DNA of 16,596 bases from Flavobacteriales bacterium UBA2426 (GTDB lineage Bacteria > Bacteroidota > Bacteroidia > Flavobacteriales_F > PHOS-HE28), in NCBI GenBank assembly GCA_002342985.1, contig DDRC01000069.1, positions 1 to 16,596 on the forward strand, in the 5' to 3' direction. Below the pieces are notes generated by a model, which made no database searches, was not told the origin of the DNA, and saw only the letters and a program-made list of their open reading frames with translations. How positions within the stretch are numbered: the first letter of the stretch is position 1; every line of letters starts with the position of its first letter. Positions 1-6,743 of this stretch are shown one piece after another. Position numbers and translations under genes: made by a program.

Positions 1-1854
1 GTGTTGCAGCCCGATGGAAAGCTCTTGGTCAGTGGGTCGTTCCAGACGGTGAACGGGTCCAATGCCCGGGGCGTGGTGCGCCTGCTGGCCACAGGCGCCG
101 TCGATAACACGTTCAGCACGGGCAGCGGTCCCACGTTCAGCAACGTCGTGACCACCATGGCCTTGCAGCCCGATGGCAAGATCATCATTGGCGGCAGCTT
201 CACTCAGTTCAATGGCGCCAACCGCAGGCGCATCGCGCGCCTCAATGCCACCGGCAGCGTGGACACCTCCTTCCAGCCCGGCACTGGCGCGGAGAATGAC
301 GTTATCGCCGTGGCGCTGCAGCCCGATGGCAAAGTGCTGGTGACCGGTGTCTTCACCAGCTTCAACAACCAGCCCTGGCAGCGCTTGGTGCGGCTCCAGG
401 CGAACGGTGTGGTGGACAACACCTTCGTGCCGGTGGATGGGTTGAACAACACGGGTTTCGCCTTCCACGTGGCCCCGGATGGGCACTTCCTGCTGGGTGG
501 TGATCACATCATGTACAACGGGCACTTTCAACTGCGGATCATCAAGGCGTTCGCGGATGGTGCGGTGGATACCTCGTTCATGCCCAACACCGGCTTGAAC
601 GGGGTCGCCTATGCCTTGGCCCGGCTGCCCGATGGCCGCATCCTGGTGGGCGGTGAGTTCGCCAAGTACAACGGGGTGACCCGGCGCGGGCTGTGCCGCG
701 TGTGGCCCGATGGCACCATCGATCCGAGCTTCGATACGGGCGAAGGCTTCAACGAAGATGTGCGGGCCGTGGCCATCCAGCCGGACGGCCGCGTTGTGGT
801 GGCCGGGTTCTTCACCCGCTTCAACGGTGTGCCGCGCAACCGCATCGCCCGGCTTATGCCCGATGGCAGCCTGGACGTGAGCTTCGATCCTGGTGCCGGC
901 CTCTCGGACAATGCACACATCCTCTTGCTACAGCCCGATGGGAAGATCCTGGTGGGCGGGTTCTTCCAACAGGTGGCCGGTGTGAACAAGCGCGGTATTG
1001 CCCGCTTGAACAGCGATGGCAGCCTGGATGCCACCTTCGCCGGATCGGGTGTGAACGGTGATGTGCAGGCACTGACCTTCGACTACGATGGCCGGCTGCT
1101 GGTGGGCGGCAACTTCACCAGCATCAATAGCGTGAACCGCACGGACATCGCGCGCCTCTTGCTCGACGGCACGGTGGACCTGAGCTTCCAAGCGCCGGCT
1201 TCCAACTCCACCATCCACGATGTGATCGTTCAGCCGGACAGTACGATCCTGGTCTGCGGCGGTTTCTCTCAAATGGGTGCCACCACCCGCCGGTGCATGG
1301 CCCGGCTCGGCATCAATGGGGCACTCGATACGGGGTTCGACATTTCCAATCCGAACCAGGGGATCATTTATCGGATGGAGCTGCAACCCGATGGTCGGAT
1401 CATCGCCGGAGGCGATTTCAATAGCGTTGGCGGTAGTCAGCAAACTGCCTTCGTGCGGTTGCTCCCGAATGGAGCGTTCGATGGGAGCTATCAGGTGGGC
1501 CTTGCGGCCAACAACGTCATTTTCGCGCTCCTGCTCCAGGAGGATGGCAGCGTGTACATCGCCGGCAGCTTCTACAGGTACGATGGCATTGGCCGCAACA
1601 GGGTGGCGCGCGTCAACGGCGACTTCAGCACGTCCATCACCGATCTGGGCGTCGAAGCGCAGCATGCCTGGCCGAACCCCTGCACGGATGTCCTGTACCT
1701 GACGCAGCCGTTCCAGGGGGATCTGTACGACAGCCGTGGTGCTTGGCTGCGCACCTACAGCAATACCAGCACGTTGTCCCTTCAGGACTTGAAGCCCGGC
1801 GTGTACCTGTTGCGCGGCAGCAACGGTGAAGTCACGCGGTTCATCAAGGAGTGA
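1..1854 (+). CDS. Delta-60 repeat (DUF5122) beta-propeller-type secreted protein with T9SS sorting domain, 5' partial
   Basis: The 3' part of a gene that begins upstream of the window: the first codon already lies inside a repeat and no signal peptide is present. The 617 visible residues hold eleven copies of a repeat with the core Q-P-D-G-[KR]-[IVL]-L-V-G-G-x-F, a conserved x-R-[IL]-A-R-L segment and a D-x-[ST]-F ending, typical of the delta-60/DUF5122 family. The last ~60 residues (W-P-N-P onwards, ending in L-K-P-G-V-Y-L-L-R and F-I-K-E) form a type A T9SS C-terminal sorting domain. The protein should therefore cross the outer membrane and be surface-anchored or released. Such repeats are thought to fold as beta-propellers; the ligand is unknown, and adhesion or a matrix role is only a guess. 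The family and sorting-domain calls are firm, the function is not. The true start and total repeat number cannot be seen here. Confidence 0.92.
   Translation: MLQPDGKLLVSGSFQTVNGSNARGVVRLLATGAVDNTFSTGSGPTFSNVVTTMALQPDGKIIIGGSFTQFNGANRRRIARLNATGSVDTSFQPGTGAENDVIAVALQPDGKVLVTGVFTSFNNQPWQRLVRLQANGVVDNTFVPVDGLNNTGFAFHVAPDGHFLLGGDHIMYNGHFQLRIIKAFADGAVDTSFMPNTGLNGVAYALARLPDGRILVGGEFAKYNGVTRRGLCRVWPDGTIDPSFDTGEGFNEDVRAVAIQPDGRVVVAGFFTRFNGVPRNRIARLMPDGSLDVSFDPGAGLSDNAHILLLQPDGKILVGGFFQQVAGVNKRGIARLNSDGSLDATFAGSGVNGDVQALTFDYDGRLLVGGNFTSINSVNRTDIARLLLDGTVDLSFQAPASNSTIHDVIVQPDSTILVCGGFSQMGATTRRCMARLGINGALDTGFDISNPNQGIIYRMELQPDGRIIAGGDFNSVGGSQQTAFVRLLPNGAFDGSYQVGLAANNVIFALLLQEDGSVYIAGSFYRYDGIGRNRVARVNGDFSTSITDLGVEAQHAWPNPCTDVLYLTQPFQGDLYDSRGAWLRTYSNTSTLSLQDLKPGVYLLRGSNGEVTRFIKE
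7..1590 (+). repeat. Eleven in-frame ~153-bp tandem protein repeats (delta-60)
   Basis: The QPDG-equivalent codon positions begin at 7, 166, 319, 472, 625, 778, 931, 1081, 1231, 1384 and 1537. This gives periods of 53, 51, 51, 51, 51, 51, 50, 50, 51 and 51 residues. Copies 4, 5, 8 and 11 are more diverged at the QPDG position (APDG, LPDG, DYDG, QEDG), and copy 9 reads QPDS. The DNA identity between copies is partial, so this is an old, diverged protein repeat and not a recent expansion. Confidence 0.9.
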
Positions 1855-1875
1855 TCCTCGCGTGCCGGGAGCCGT

Positions 1876-1894
1876 GGCCGCATGGCCTGCGGCC
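1876..1894 (+). terminator. GC-rich hairpin after the delta-60 gene (possible terminator)
   Basis: GGCCGCA at 1876-1882 pairs perfectly with TGCGGCC at 1888-1894 around the 5-nt loop TGGCC, starting 22 nt after the stop codon. Two G-U pairs could extend the stem outward. No T-run follows, so it is not a classical intrinsic terminator. It could slow polymerase, protect a 3' end or act with Rho. Confidence 0.42.
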
Positions 1895-1909
1895 GTCGGT
1901 GCACCCGGT

Positions 1910-1917
1910 TACCTTCA
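1910..1917 (+). promoter_or_regulatory. Putative -7 promoter element TACCTTCA for the LOG gene
   Basis: TACCTTCA resembles the Bacteroidota -7 consensus TAnnTTTG (6 of 6 counted positions except the last two, TG replaced by CA). It ends exactly 4 nt before the ATG at 1922, so transcription would begin at or beside the start codon, giving a leaderless or nearly leaderless message. No TTTG is present at the expected -33 distance. Confidence 0.4.
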
Positions 1918-1921
1918 CCGC

Positions 1922-2479
1922 ATGCTCCACATCGCTGTCTTCTGCGGGGCCAGCACCGGCCATGATGCCGTGTACATGGAATCTGCGCGCACCGTGGGCC
2001 GCACCTTGGCCCAGCGCGGCATGGGCATCGTATATGGAGGAGGGCACGTGGGCCTGATGGGAGCGGTGGCCGATGCGGCAATGGAGGCCGGCGGCGAGGT
2101 GGTGGGCGTCATTCCCGGCTTCATGGCCGGGCGTGAGCTGGCGCACGACCGCGTGACCGAGCTGATCACCGTGGCCGACATGCACGAGCGGAAGATGGTG
2201 ATGCACCGCCGCAGCCAGGCGGTGATCGCCCTGCCCGGCGGTTTCGGCACCATGGATGAGCTCTTCGAGCTGCTTACGTGGCGGCAGCTGGGCCTGCACG
2301 CCAAGCCTATGGGGCTGCTCAACGTGAACGGCTTCTACGATGGGCTCCTGCAGCAGATGCACCGCATGGAGCGGGATGGCTTCCTGCACGGCGCCACCCG
2401 GGTCATCGCCGCCAGCGATGTGGATGTGCTGGTGAACGCCTTGCTGGCGAACCTCGTGCGGGTGGGGCCGGACGGCTGA
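1922..2479 (+). CDS. LOG family (TIGR00730) nucleotide 5'-monophosphate phosphoribohydrolase
   Basis: A 185-residue Rossmann-fold protein. It begins H-I-A-V-F-C-G-A-S-T-G and carries the glycine-rich G-G-G-H-V-G-L-M-G segment, M-H-E-R-K, and the LOG signature P-G-G-F-G-T-M-D-E. The Arg of MHERK and the Glu of the signature are the expected catalytic residues. Family members hydrolyse cytokinin riboside 5'-monophosphates or other nucleoside monophosphates to free base plus ribose 5-phosphate; in bacteria the physiological substrate is often unknown, and lysine decarboxylase labels for this family are outdated. The frame opens further upstream at 1826, inside the delta-60 gene, but the ATG at 1922 matches the family's usual N-terminus and length. 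It also lies 4 nt behind a promoter-like element. The gene converges on the GEVED gene with 4 bp between stops. Confidence 0.93.
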   Translation: MLHIAVFCGASTGHDAVYMESARTVGRTLAQRGMGIVYGGGHVGLMGAVADAAMEAGGEVVGVIPGFMAGRELAHDRVTELITVADMHERKMVMHRRSQAVIALPGGFGTMDELFELLTWRQLGLHAKPMGLLNVNGFYDGLLQQMHRMERDGFLHGATRVIAASDVDVLVNALLANLVRVGPDG

Positions 2480-2487
2480 GGCCTCAG
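2476..2487. repeat. Perfect 12-bp palindrome holding both convergent stop codons
   Basis: CTGAGGCCTCAG reads the same on both strands. The TGA at 2477-2479 ends the LOG gene and the complementary TGA at 2484-2486 ends the GEVED gene. As RNA it could form only a short stem with a GGCC loop, and no T-run follows on either side, so I do not call it a terminator. Confidence 0.6.
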
Positions 2488-3254
2488 TCCTTCGTCACGC
2501 GGGCCGTGTGCACCCCGCGGTCCGTTTCCACCTGAAGCAGGTATGCGCCGCGCGCCACGCCGGTGAGATCGATTGCCAGTCGCCCGTCAGACGGCGTTGA
2601 CAGGAGCTGACGCACGCTTCGGCCATCTGCCGCCACCAGGTGCGCGCGCACCGCGCGGCTGCCGTCGGGGAGCCGCACATCGAGGCGGTCCGTGGCCGGG
2701 TTGGGCGCCACCTTCAAGGGCAGGGCGTGCGCGGCGGCCATGCCCGAAGAGCCCGTTACCACCACGGTGAAGTCATTGAAGTTGCCGTACTGGAAGGTGC
2801 CGCAGGGGCCGAAGCCGTTCGCGCTTCCCTCGGTGAAGCCGTCGCTCCCCCAGCCGGCGATCACCCGCACGCGGTGGCTGCCTGCCGGGGCGGATTCAGG
2901 CACGGTGAGGTTGAAGCTGTAGGTATAGCCGGGGTCCCCGCCCACGTAGGCGTGGTAGAGGTTCTCATCGGCGGAGAAGGCCAGGTCGTCGTTCAGGTCG
3001 ATCCACACCGCGCAGCCGGTCCAATTGCCGCTGGTGACGGTCATGGGCTCGGGCACGCCGGGGGTGACAGCTGTGCTCAACGCGGTGAAGTCGCTCACGT
3101 AGCAGTCGCTGCCCGCGGTCCAGTTGATGGTGCCCAGGGTCACGGCCAGGTTGCGCCAGTTGAAGCACCCATTGGCGAAGGTCGGGGAGCAGTACTGGGC
3201 AGGGCTGCTGCCCAAGGTCAACAGGCAGGCAGTCAGCAGCAAGGATCGGATCAT
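2484..3254 (-). CDS. Secreted GEVED-domain protein with T9SS sorting domain
   Basis: A 256-residue secreted protein. Residues 1-19 form a signal peptide (hydrophobic L-L-L-T-A-C-L-L-T-L, then S-S-P-A-Q). Next comes a Cys-containing region (Y-C-S-P-T-F-A-N-G-C) and a GEVED-type module with the acidic, probably calcium-binding stretch W-I-D-L-N-D-D-L-A-F-S-A-D-E-N, followed by V-P-E-S-A-P-A-G-S-H-R-V-R-V and F-N-D-F-T-V-V-V. The C-terminal ~75 residues (V-A-P-N-P-A-T-D onwards, G-A-Y-L-L-Q-V near the end) form a type A T9SS sorting domain. GEVED modules occur in many Bacteroidota surface and adhesin-like proteins; here there is one module and no catalytic domain, so the molecular role is unknown. 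The gene is divergent from the ion-channel gene (95 bp apart) and has a promoter-like TAACTTCA 19 nt upstream of its ATG. Confidence 0.88.
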   Translation of the reverse strand: MIRSLLLTACLLTLGSSPAQYCSPTFANGCFNWRNLAVTLGTINWTAGSDCYVSDFTALSTAVTPGVPEPMTVTSGNWTGCAVWIDLNDDLAFSADENLYHAYVGGDPGYTYSFNLTVPESAPAGSHRVRVIAGWGSDGFTEGSANGFGPCGTFQYGNFNDFTVVVTGSSGMAAAHALPLKVAPNPATDRLDVRLPDGSRAVRAHLVAADGRSVRQLLSTPSDGRLAIDLTGVARGAYLLQVETDRGVHTARVTKD

Positions 3255-3273
3255 GGCGGTCGGTTTGGGAGGG

Positions 3274-3281
3274 TGAAGTTA
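3274..3281 (-). promoter_or_regulatory. Putative -7 element TAACTTCA for the GEVED gene
   Basis: On the minus strand TAACTTCA followed by CCC lies 19 nt upstream of the ATG. It shares TAnCTT with the elements before several other genes in the window. No TTTG was found at the -33 spacing, so support is positional only. Confidence 0.3.
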
Positions 3282-3321
3282 GCCGGTGCGCTTCGTCAGT
3301 CCATGCAGGTCCGTTCCGGGA

Positions 3322-3329
3322 TACTTTTC
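3322..3329 (+). promoter_or_regulatory. Putative -7 element TACTTTTC for the channel gene
   Basis: TACTTTTC matches the Bacteroidota TAnnTTTG consensus at all defined positions except the final G. It lies 20 nt upstream of the ATG at 3350, in the divergent spacer shared with the GEVED gene. It would drive the plus-strand run beginning at 3350. Confidence 0.35.
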
Positions 3330-3349
3330 GGTCGTAAGCGCCTTGAAGC

Positions 3350-4054
3350 ATGCGACAGACCGTACGGAAGCTGCTATTGGGAAGGGGTCACCCGCAGGTG
3401 GAGGACCGGCACAGCACCTTGGGGCGGCGCTGGGAGAACGTAGTGGCCATCTGGGACAATGCCTATGAACTGGATGCGGGCCTGGAGAAAGCCGTGCGGC
3501 TCATGCTGGCGGCATCGCAGTTCCTGTTCCCCGGCGCCTACATCAAGCACCTCTTCTGGCGGAGAGGGGCCTTGGTGCAGGACCTGGCCATCGAGTGCTA
3601 TGTGCTGCTGAAGACCGCTTTCCCGCTGGCGGTCCTTTGGCAGGGCTGGTGGTCGCATGCGGCGGTCCTGTGGGCGGTGGTCTGGCTGATGACGGAGACC
3701 CTCCTCTACATCCCCACCATGATCTTCGCCTCCGATGCGTTGCCCTCCCCGCGGTCCTACCGGCGTTCCAAGCTGCTCATCTTCATCAACTACATGGAGG
3801 TGGTCTTCGGCTTCGCTGTGATCCATATGGCCGGCAATCACTTCAATCAGCCGATGGCCGCATGGACCGATGCGGTCTACCTGAGCTTCGTCATTACCAG
3901 TACCATCGGCTTCGGCGAGTACTATCCGGTCACAGGCCTGGGCAAGCTGGTGGTGTCCATCCAATCGTTGTTCTACCTGAGCTACATCGCGCTGTTCATC
4001 AGCGTGTTCAATCAGACGCTCGGCCGGGGCTACTTCGGCCGGGCTGAGCAATAG
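3350..4054 (+). CDS. Potassium channel family (Ion_trans_2-type) membrane protein
   Basis: A 234-residue inner-membrane protein. It has a charged cytoplasmic N-terminus of ~75 residues, two hydrophobic helices at about 82-100 and 103-126, a third at about 141-163, a re-entrant pore (D-A-V-Y-L-S-F-V-I-T-S) and a last helix at about 202-223. The selectivity filter is T185-I-G-F-G-E190, a variant of the K+ channel TxGYGD signature, so K+ selectivity is likely. No RCK/TrkA-N regulatory domain follows; the protein ends ~10 residues after the last helix, so any gating domain is N-terminal or absent. It is the first gene of the six-gene plus-strand run, 42 bp ahead of the SOUL gene. The fold is clear from the filter; the gating stimulus and physiological role are not. 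Confidence 0.85.
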   Translation: MRQTVRKLLLGRGHPQVEDRHSTLGRRWENVVAIWDNAYELDAGLEKAVRLMLAASQFLFPGAYIKHLFWRRGALVQDLAIECYVLLKTAFPLAVLWQGWWSHAAVLWAVVWLMTETLLYIPTMIFASDALPSPRSYRRSKLLIFINYMEVVFGFAVIHMAGNHFNQPMAAWTDAVYLSFVITSTIGFGEYYPVTGLGKLVVSIQSLFYLSYIALFISVFNQTLGRGYFGRAEQ

Positions 4055-4096
4055 GGGCTGAACAGTGCAGCGTCTCAGGCGTTCAGGTGGGAATAC

Positions 4097-4690
4097 ATGC
4101 GCAAGCTCATGTACATCGTCATCGGTGCCTTGGTCCTCTTCGCCGGCCTGCAGGCCTGGACCGTGGCCGGCACCAAGCGCACGCCGCAGCAGCCCTACAC
4201 CGTGCTGCGGACCATCGGAGCGCTGGAAGTGAGGCATTACCCCGCCGCCTTGGCGGCAGAGACGGTAAGGCCGGGCGGCACCTACAAGCAGGTCGCCAAT
4301 CCCTCCTTCCGCACCTTGGCGGGTTACATCTTCGGCGGCAATGCGGACGGCGCGAGCATCGCGATGACGGCCCCGGTGCACATGCAGCTGGATCCCGACA
4401 GCGCCCGCATGCGCTTCATCATGCCCGAAGGCCTCAGCATGGACAGTCTGCCGGCACCCAATGACCGGGCCGTGCAGCTGCGGAACGTCCCTGAGGAGGT
4501 GGTGGCCGTGCTCCGTTTCGGCGGCTTCGCCGATGAGGCGCGGATCACTGGGATGACCGGGGAGCTGCTCAGGTCCACGGCGGCCGCCGGCCTCGTGCCG
4601 ATCGGCCCGGCCCGTTTCCTGGGCTACGATCCGCCCTGGCAGCTGGTGGCACGGCGCAACGAGGTGGCGGTGCCGGTCAGTTGGCCGTGA
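4097..4690 (+). CDS. SOUL family heme-binding protein
   Basis: A 197-residue protein with an N-terminal hydrophobic segment at about 4-22 (signal anchor or signal peptide), placing the rest outside the cytoplasm. The body matches the SOUL/HBP fold: L-E-V-R-H-Y-P, F-R-T-L-A-G-Y-I-F-G-G-N, I-A-M-T-A-P-V, F-I-M-P-E and V-A-V-L-R-F-G-G. SOUL proteins were described as heme or tetrapyrrole binders, but in most bacteria the ligand has not been shown. No heme-biosynthesis or transport genes are adjacent, so a heme role is inferred from the family alone. The gene lies 42 bp after the channel gene and 36 bp before the AlkD-like gene, suggesting co-transcription. No promoter-like element is convincing in the short spacer upstream. 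Confidence 0.9.
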   Translation: MRKLMYIVIGALVLFAGLQAWTVAGTKRTPQQPYTVLRTIGALEVRHYPAALAAETVRPGGTYKQVANPSFRTLAGYIFGGNADGASIAMTAPVHMQLDPDSARMRFIMPEGLSMDSLPAPNDRAVQLRNVPEEVVAVLRFGGFADEARITGMTGELLRSTAAAGLVPIGPARFLGYDPPWQLVARRNEVAVPVSWP

Positions 4691-4726
4691 GGCCTGTGGC
4701 GGTGCATCTTCGCGGGGGCCGTTCCC

Positions 4727-5392
4727 ATGCATCCCTGGATCGCTCCCCTGCACGGCGCGTTCGCCCGCCACGCGAATCCGGTCGACGCCCTGCCGATGGA
4801 GGCCTACATGAAGGGCATCGCCCCCTTCTTCGGCATCAAGGCCCCGGCACGCCGGGCAATCCTGAAGGCGCATATCGCCAAGCTGGGCCCTCCGCCGCTG
4901 GGTGAGCTGCCGGCCATCGTCCGCTCGGCCTTCGACTGCCCGCAGCGCGAGCTGCATCAGACCGCCGTTGACCTGCTGATGCGCGATGCCAAGCGCCTCG
5001 GCTTGGAGCACCTGCCGCTGGTGGAGGAGCTGGTGACCACCAAGAGCTGGTGGGACACGGTGGATGGGCTCGCGATCCATGTGGCGGGCGCCATCCTCAA
5101 GCGGCATCCGGAGGCGCGCGCGGAATGGTGCGCGCGCTGGGCCGCGAGCGACAACCGGTGGCTCATCCGCACGGCCATCATCTTCCAGAACCGCTGGAAG
5201 GGCGGAACGGACCAGGCGCTGCTCTTCGGATGCATCGGCCGCCATGCCGCCCACCCGGACTTCTTCATCCGCAAAGCCATCGGGTCGACGCGCCGCGAAC
5301 TGGCGGCCACCGACCCGGATGCGGTGCGCCGGTTCGTGGCGCACCACCGGCTCTCGGCCCTGAGCGTCCGCGAGGCGCTCAAGCACCTGTGA
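4727..5392 (+). CDS. AlkD-like DNA alkylation repair protein (HEAT-repeat glycosylase family)
   Basis: A 221-residue protein, nearly all alpha-helical by composition, matching the DNA alkylation repair (AlkD) family in length and motifs: F-F-G-I-K-A-P-A-R-R near the N-terminus, K-S-W-W-D-T-V-D at 106-113, N-R-W-L-I-R-T-A-I at 143-151, and F-F-I-R-K-A-I-G at about 179-186. AlkD removes 3- and 7-alkylated purines without flipping the base. Against B. cereus AlkD numbering, Trp109, Asp113 and Arg148 are present at the same positions, but Trp187 is Ser (TCG at 5285-5287), with T-R-R-E-L after it where A-L-R-E-Y is common. Activity may therefore be altered. The reading frame is intact, so it is not a decayed gene. 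A weak CATCTTCG at 4705-4712 might add a promoter; otherwise it belongs to the co-directional run. Confidence 0.88.
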   Translation: MHPWIAPLHGAFARHANPVDALPMEAYMKGIAPFFGIKAPARRAILKAHIAKLGPPPLGELPAIVRSAFDCPQRELHQTAVDLLMRDAKRLGLEHLPLVEELVTTKSWWDTVDGLAIHVAGAILKRHPEARAEWCARWAASDNRWLIRTAIIFQNRWKGGTDQALLFGCIGRHAAHPDFFIRKAIGSTRRELAATDPDAVRRFVAHHRLSALSVREALKHL

Positions 5393-5405
5393 GGCGCGGG
5401 ATGGC

Positions 5406-5413
5406 GACCTTCG
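5406..5413 (+). promoter_or_regulatory. Promoter-like GACCTTCG 4 nt before the GT-C-like gene
   Basis: GACCTTCG resembles the TACCTTC[AG] elements before the LOG and protease genes, with G in place of the first T. It ends 4 nt before the ATG at 5418, the same spacing as at 1922 and 11593. It fits inside the 25-bp spacer after the AlkD-like gene. Confidence 0.28.
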
Positions 5414-5417
5414 CGCC

Positions 5418-6743
5418 ATGCCCGGTGCGCTGCTCGCCGTCGCTTATGCCTCGCTGCTGCTCTTCGCCATGCGGCGCATGCCGTTCTATGCCCGTGTGCC
5501 GGGCCTGTCCATGCGGGGGGTGGCGGCGCTCTTCCTGCTGAAGGTGGCCGCCGGCACGGCCCTCTGGGCGGTCTACACCTATGTCTACACCGACCGCGCC
5601 ACGGCCGATGTCTTCAAGTATTTCGACGACAGCGCCGTGCTCTTCAGCGCACTGCCCGAGCGCCCCGGCGACTACCTGCGCATGCTCTTCAGCGTGGACA
5701 ACGATACCCCGTGGTTCGATGAGCAGTACTACCAGCGCATGAACAACTGGTACCGGCAGTGGGAGAGCAACCTGCACAACGATGCCCACACAGTGATCCG
5801 CTTCAACGCCGTGGTGCGGCTGTTCAGCTTCGGCCACTTCCATGTGCACACGGTGGCGGCGGCCTTCCTTTCGCTCACCGGAACCCTGGGCCTCTACCGC
5901 GCCTTCGTAGGGCGCCTCGCGGGCCGTGAGCGCGCGCTGGCCATCGCCCTGTTCGGGCTGCCTTCCGTCCTCTTCTGGGCCAGCGGCGTCATCAAGGAGA
6001 GCCTCCTCTTCTTCGGCCTTGGCATTCTGGTGTGGCAGGTGCTGCGCATGCTGGATGGCCGTGCCACGGTGGCCGGGGCGCTGATGCTCGGTGCCGCCAT
6101 GGCGCTGCTCTACCACCTGAAGTTCTACGTGCTGCTCAGCATGGTGCCAGCGCTGGCCTTCCTGGCCTGGGCCCGCCTGACCGGTGGTCGGCGGCCCCTG
6201 CTGAAGATGGCCGTCGTCTACGCCGCCTTCATCGCCGCCGGCCTCAATGCGCAGCGCTTCATCCCCGGCTTCGACATCCTTGAGGTGATCACCTGGAAGC
6301 AGCGCGACTTCATCGGCCTTGCGCTCGAGACGCGCTCGGGCAGCTTCGTGATGCCGCCGCTGCTGCAGCCTGATGCGCTTTCCTTCGTGCGCACCATCCC
6401 GTATGCCCTGTGGATCACGCTCGCCGGGCCGGTCGCCCATGGCGGCGGCGGGGCGCTCGGCCTTGCGTCCGCAGCCGAGAACATCGTGGTACTGGCCGTG
6501 CTTGCGGCGCTGCTGCAGTACCGGCTTCCCTGGAGCGGCATCGACCGGCCCCTCCTGCTCGCGCTGGCCGGATACGGCTTCGTGCTGGCCTGCGTCATCG
6601 GCTGGACCACGCCCATCATGGGCGCTCTGGTGCGCTACCGGGCGCCGCTGCTGCCCTTCCTGCTGGTGGCCGCCCTGCTCGCCTTCGACCATCGCCGCGC
6701 GCTGGCCCGCTGGCCGCGGCTCAAACCCCTGCTCTCCGCATGA
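5418..6743 (+). CDS. Multi-spanning membrane protein, GT-C-like, function unknown
   Basis: A 441-residue integral membrane protein with about ten hydrophobic helices. Between the second and third helices lies an extracytoplasmic loop of ~90 residues rich in acidic and aromatic residues (Y-T-D-R-A-T-A-D-V-F-K-Y-F-D-D, then Y-Y-Q-R-M-N-N-W-Y-R-Q-W). Next come N-D-A-H-T-V-I-R-F-N-A-V-V-R-L-F-S-F-G and L-P-S-V-L-F-W-A-S-G-V-I-K-E. An acidic first large loop followed by a P-S-x-x-F-W-x-S-G segment recalls polyprenyl-phosphate-sugar-dependent GT-C glycosyltransferases, so a role in surface glycan or lipid glycosylation is plausible but unproven. I recognise the protein only as a conserved Bacteroidota type, not as a named family. 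Its stop overlaps the amidohydrolase start (ATGA at 6740-6743), indicating translational coupling. The ATG at 5418 is the first in frame after the upstream gene. Confidence 0.8.
   Translation: MPGALLAVAYASLLLFAMRRMPFYARVPGLSMRGVAALFLLKVAAGTALWAVYTYVYTDRATADVFKYFDDSAVLFSALPERPGDYLRMLFSVDNDTPWFDEQYYQRMNNWYRQWESNLHNDAHTVIRFNAVVRLFSFGHFHVHTVAAAFLSLTGTLGLYRAFVGRLAGRERALAIALFGLPSVLFWASGVIKESLLFFGLGILVWQVLRMLDGRATVAGALMLGAAMALLYHLKFYVLLSMVPALAFLAWARLTGGRRPLLKMAVVYAAFIAAGLNAQRFIPGFDILEVITWKQRDFIGLALETRSGSFVMPPLLQPDALSFVRTIPYALWITLAGPVAHGGGGALGLASAAENIVVLAVLAALLQYRLPWSGIDRPLLLALAGYGFVLACVIGWTTPIMGALVRYRAPLLPFLLVAALLAFDHRRALARWPRLKPLLSA

Noticed and set aside
4058..4086. CTGAAC/GTTCAG inverted repeat after the channel gene
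   Set aside because: The stem is 6 bp with a 17-nt loop and no T-run, too weak to call a terminator.
3374..5419. Long minus-strand open frame across the channel, SOUL and AlkD-like genes
   Set aside because: It spans three well-supported genes and their spacers and shows no family resemblance; it is a GC-driven shadow.
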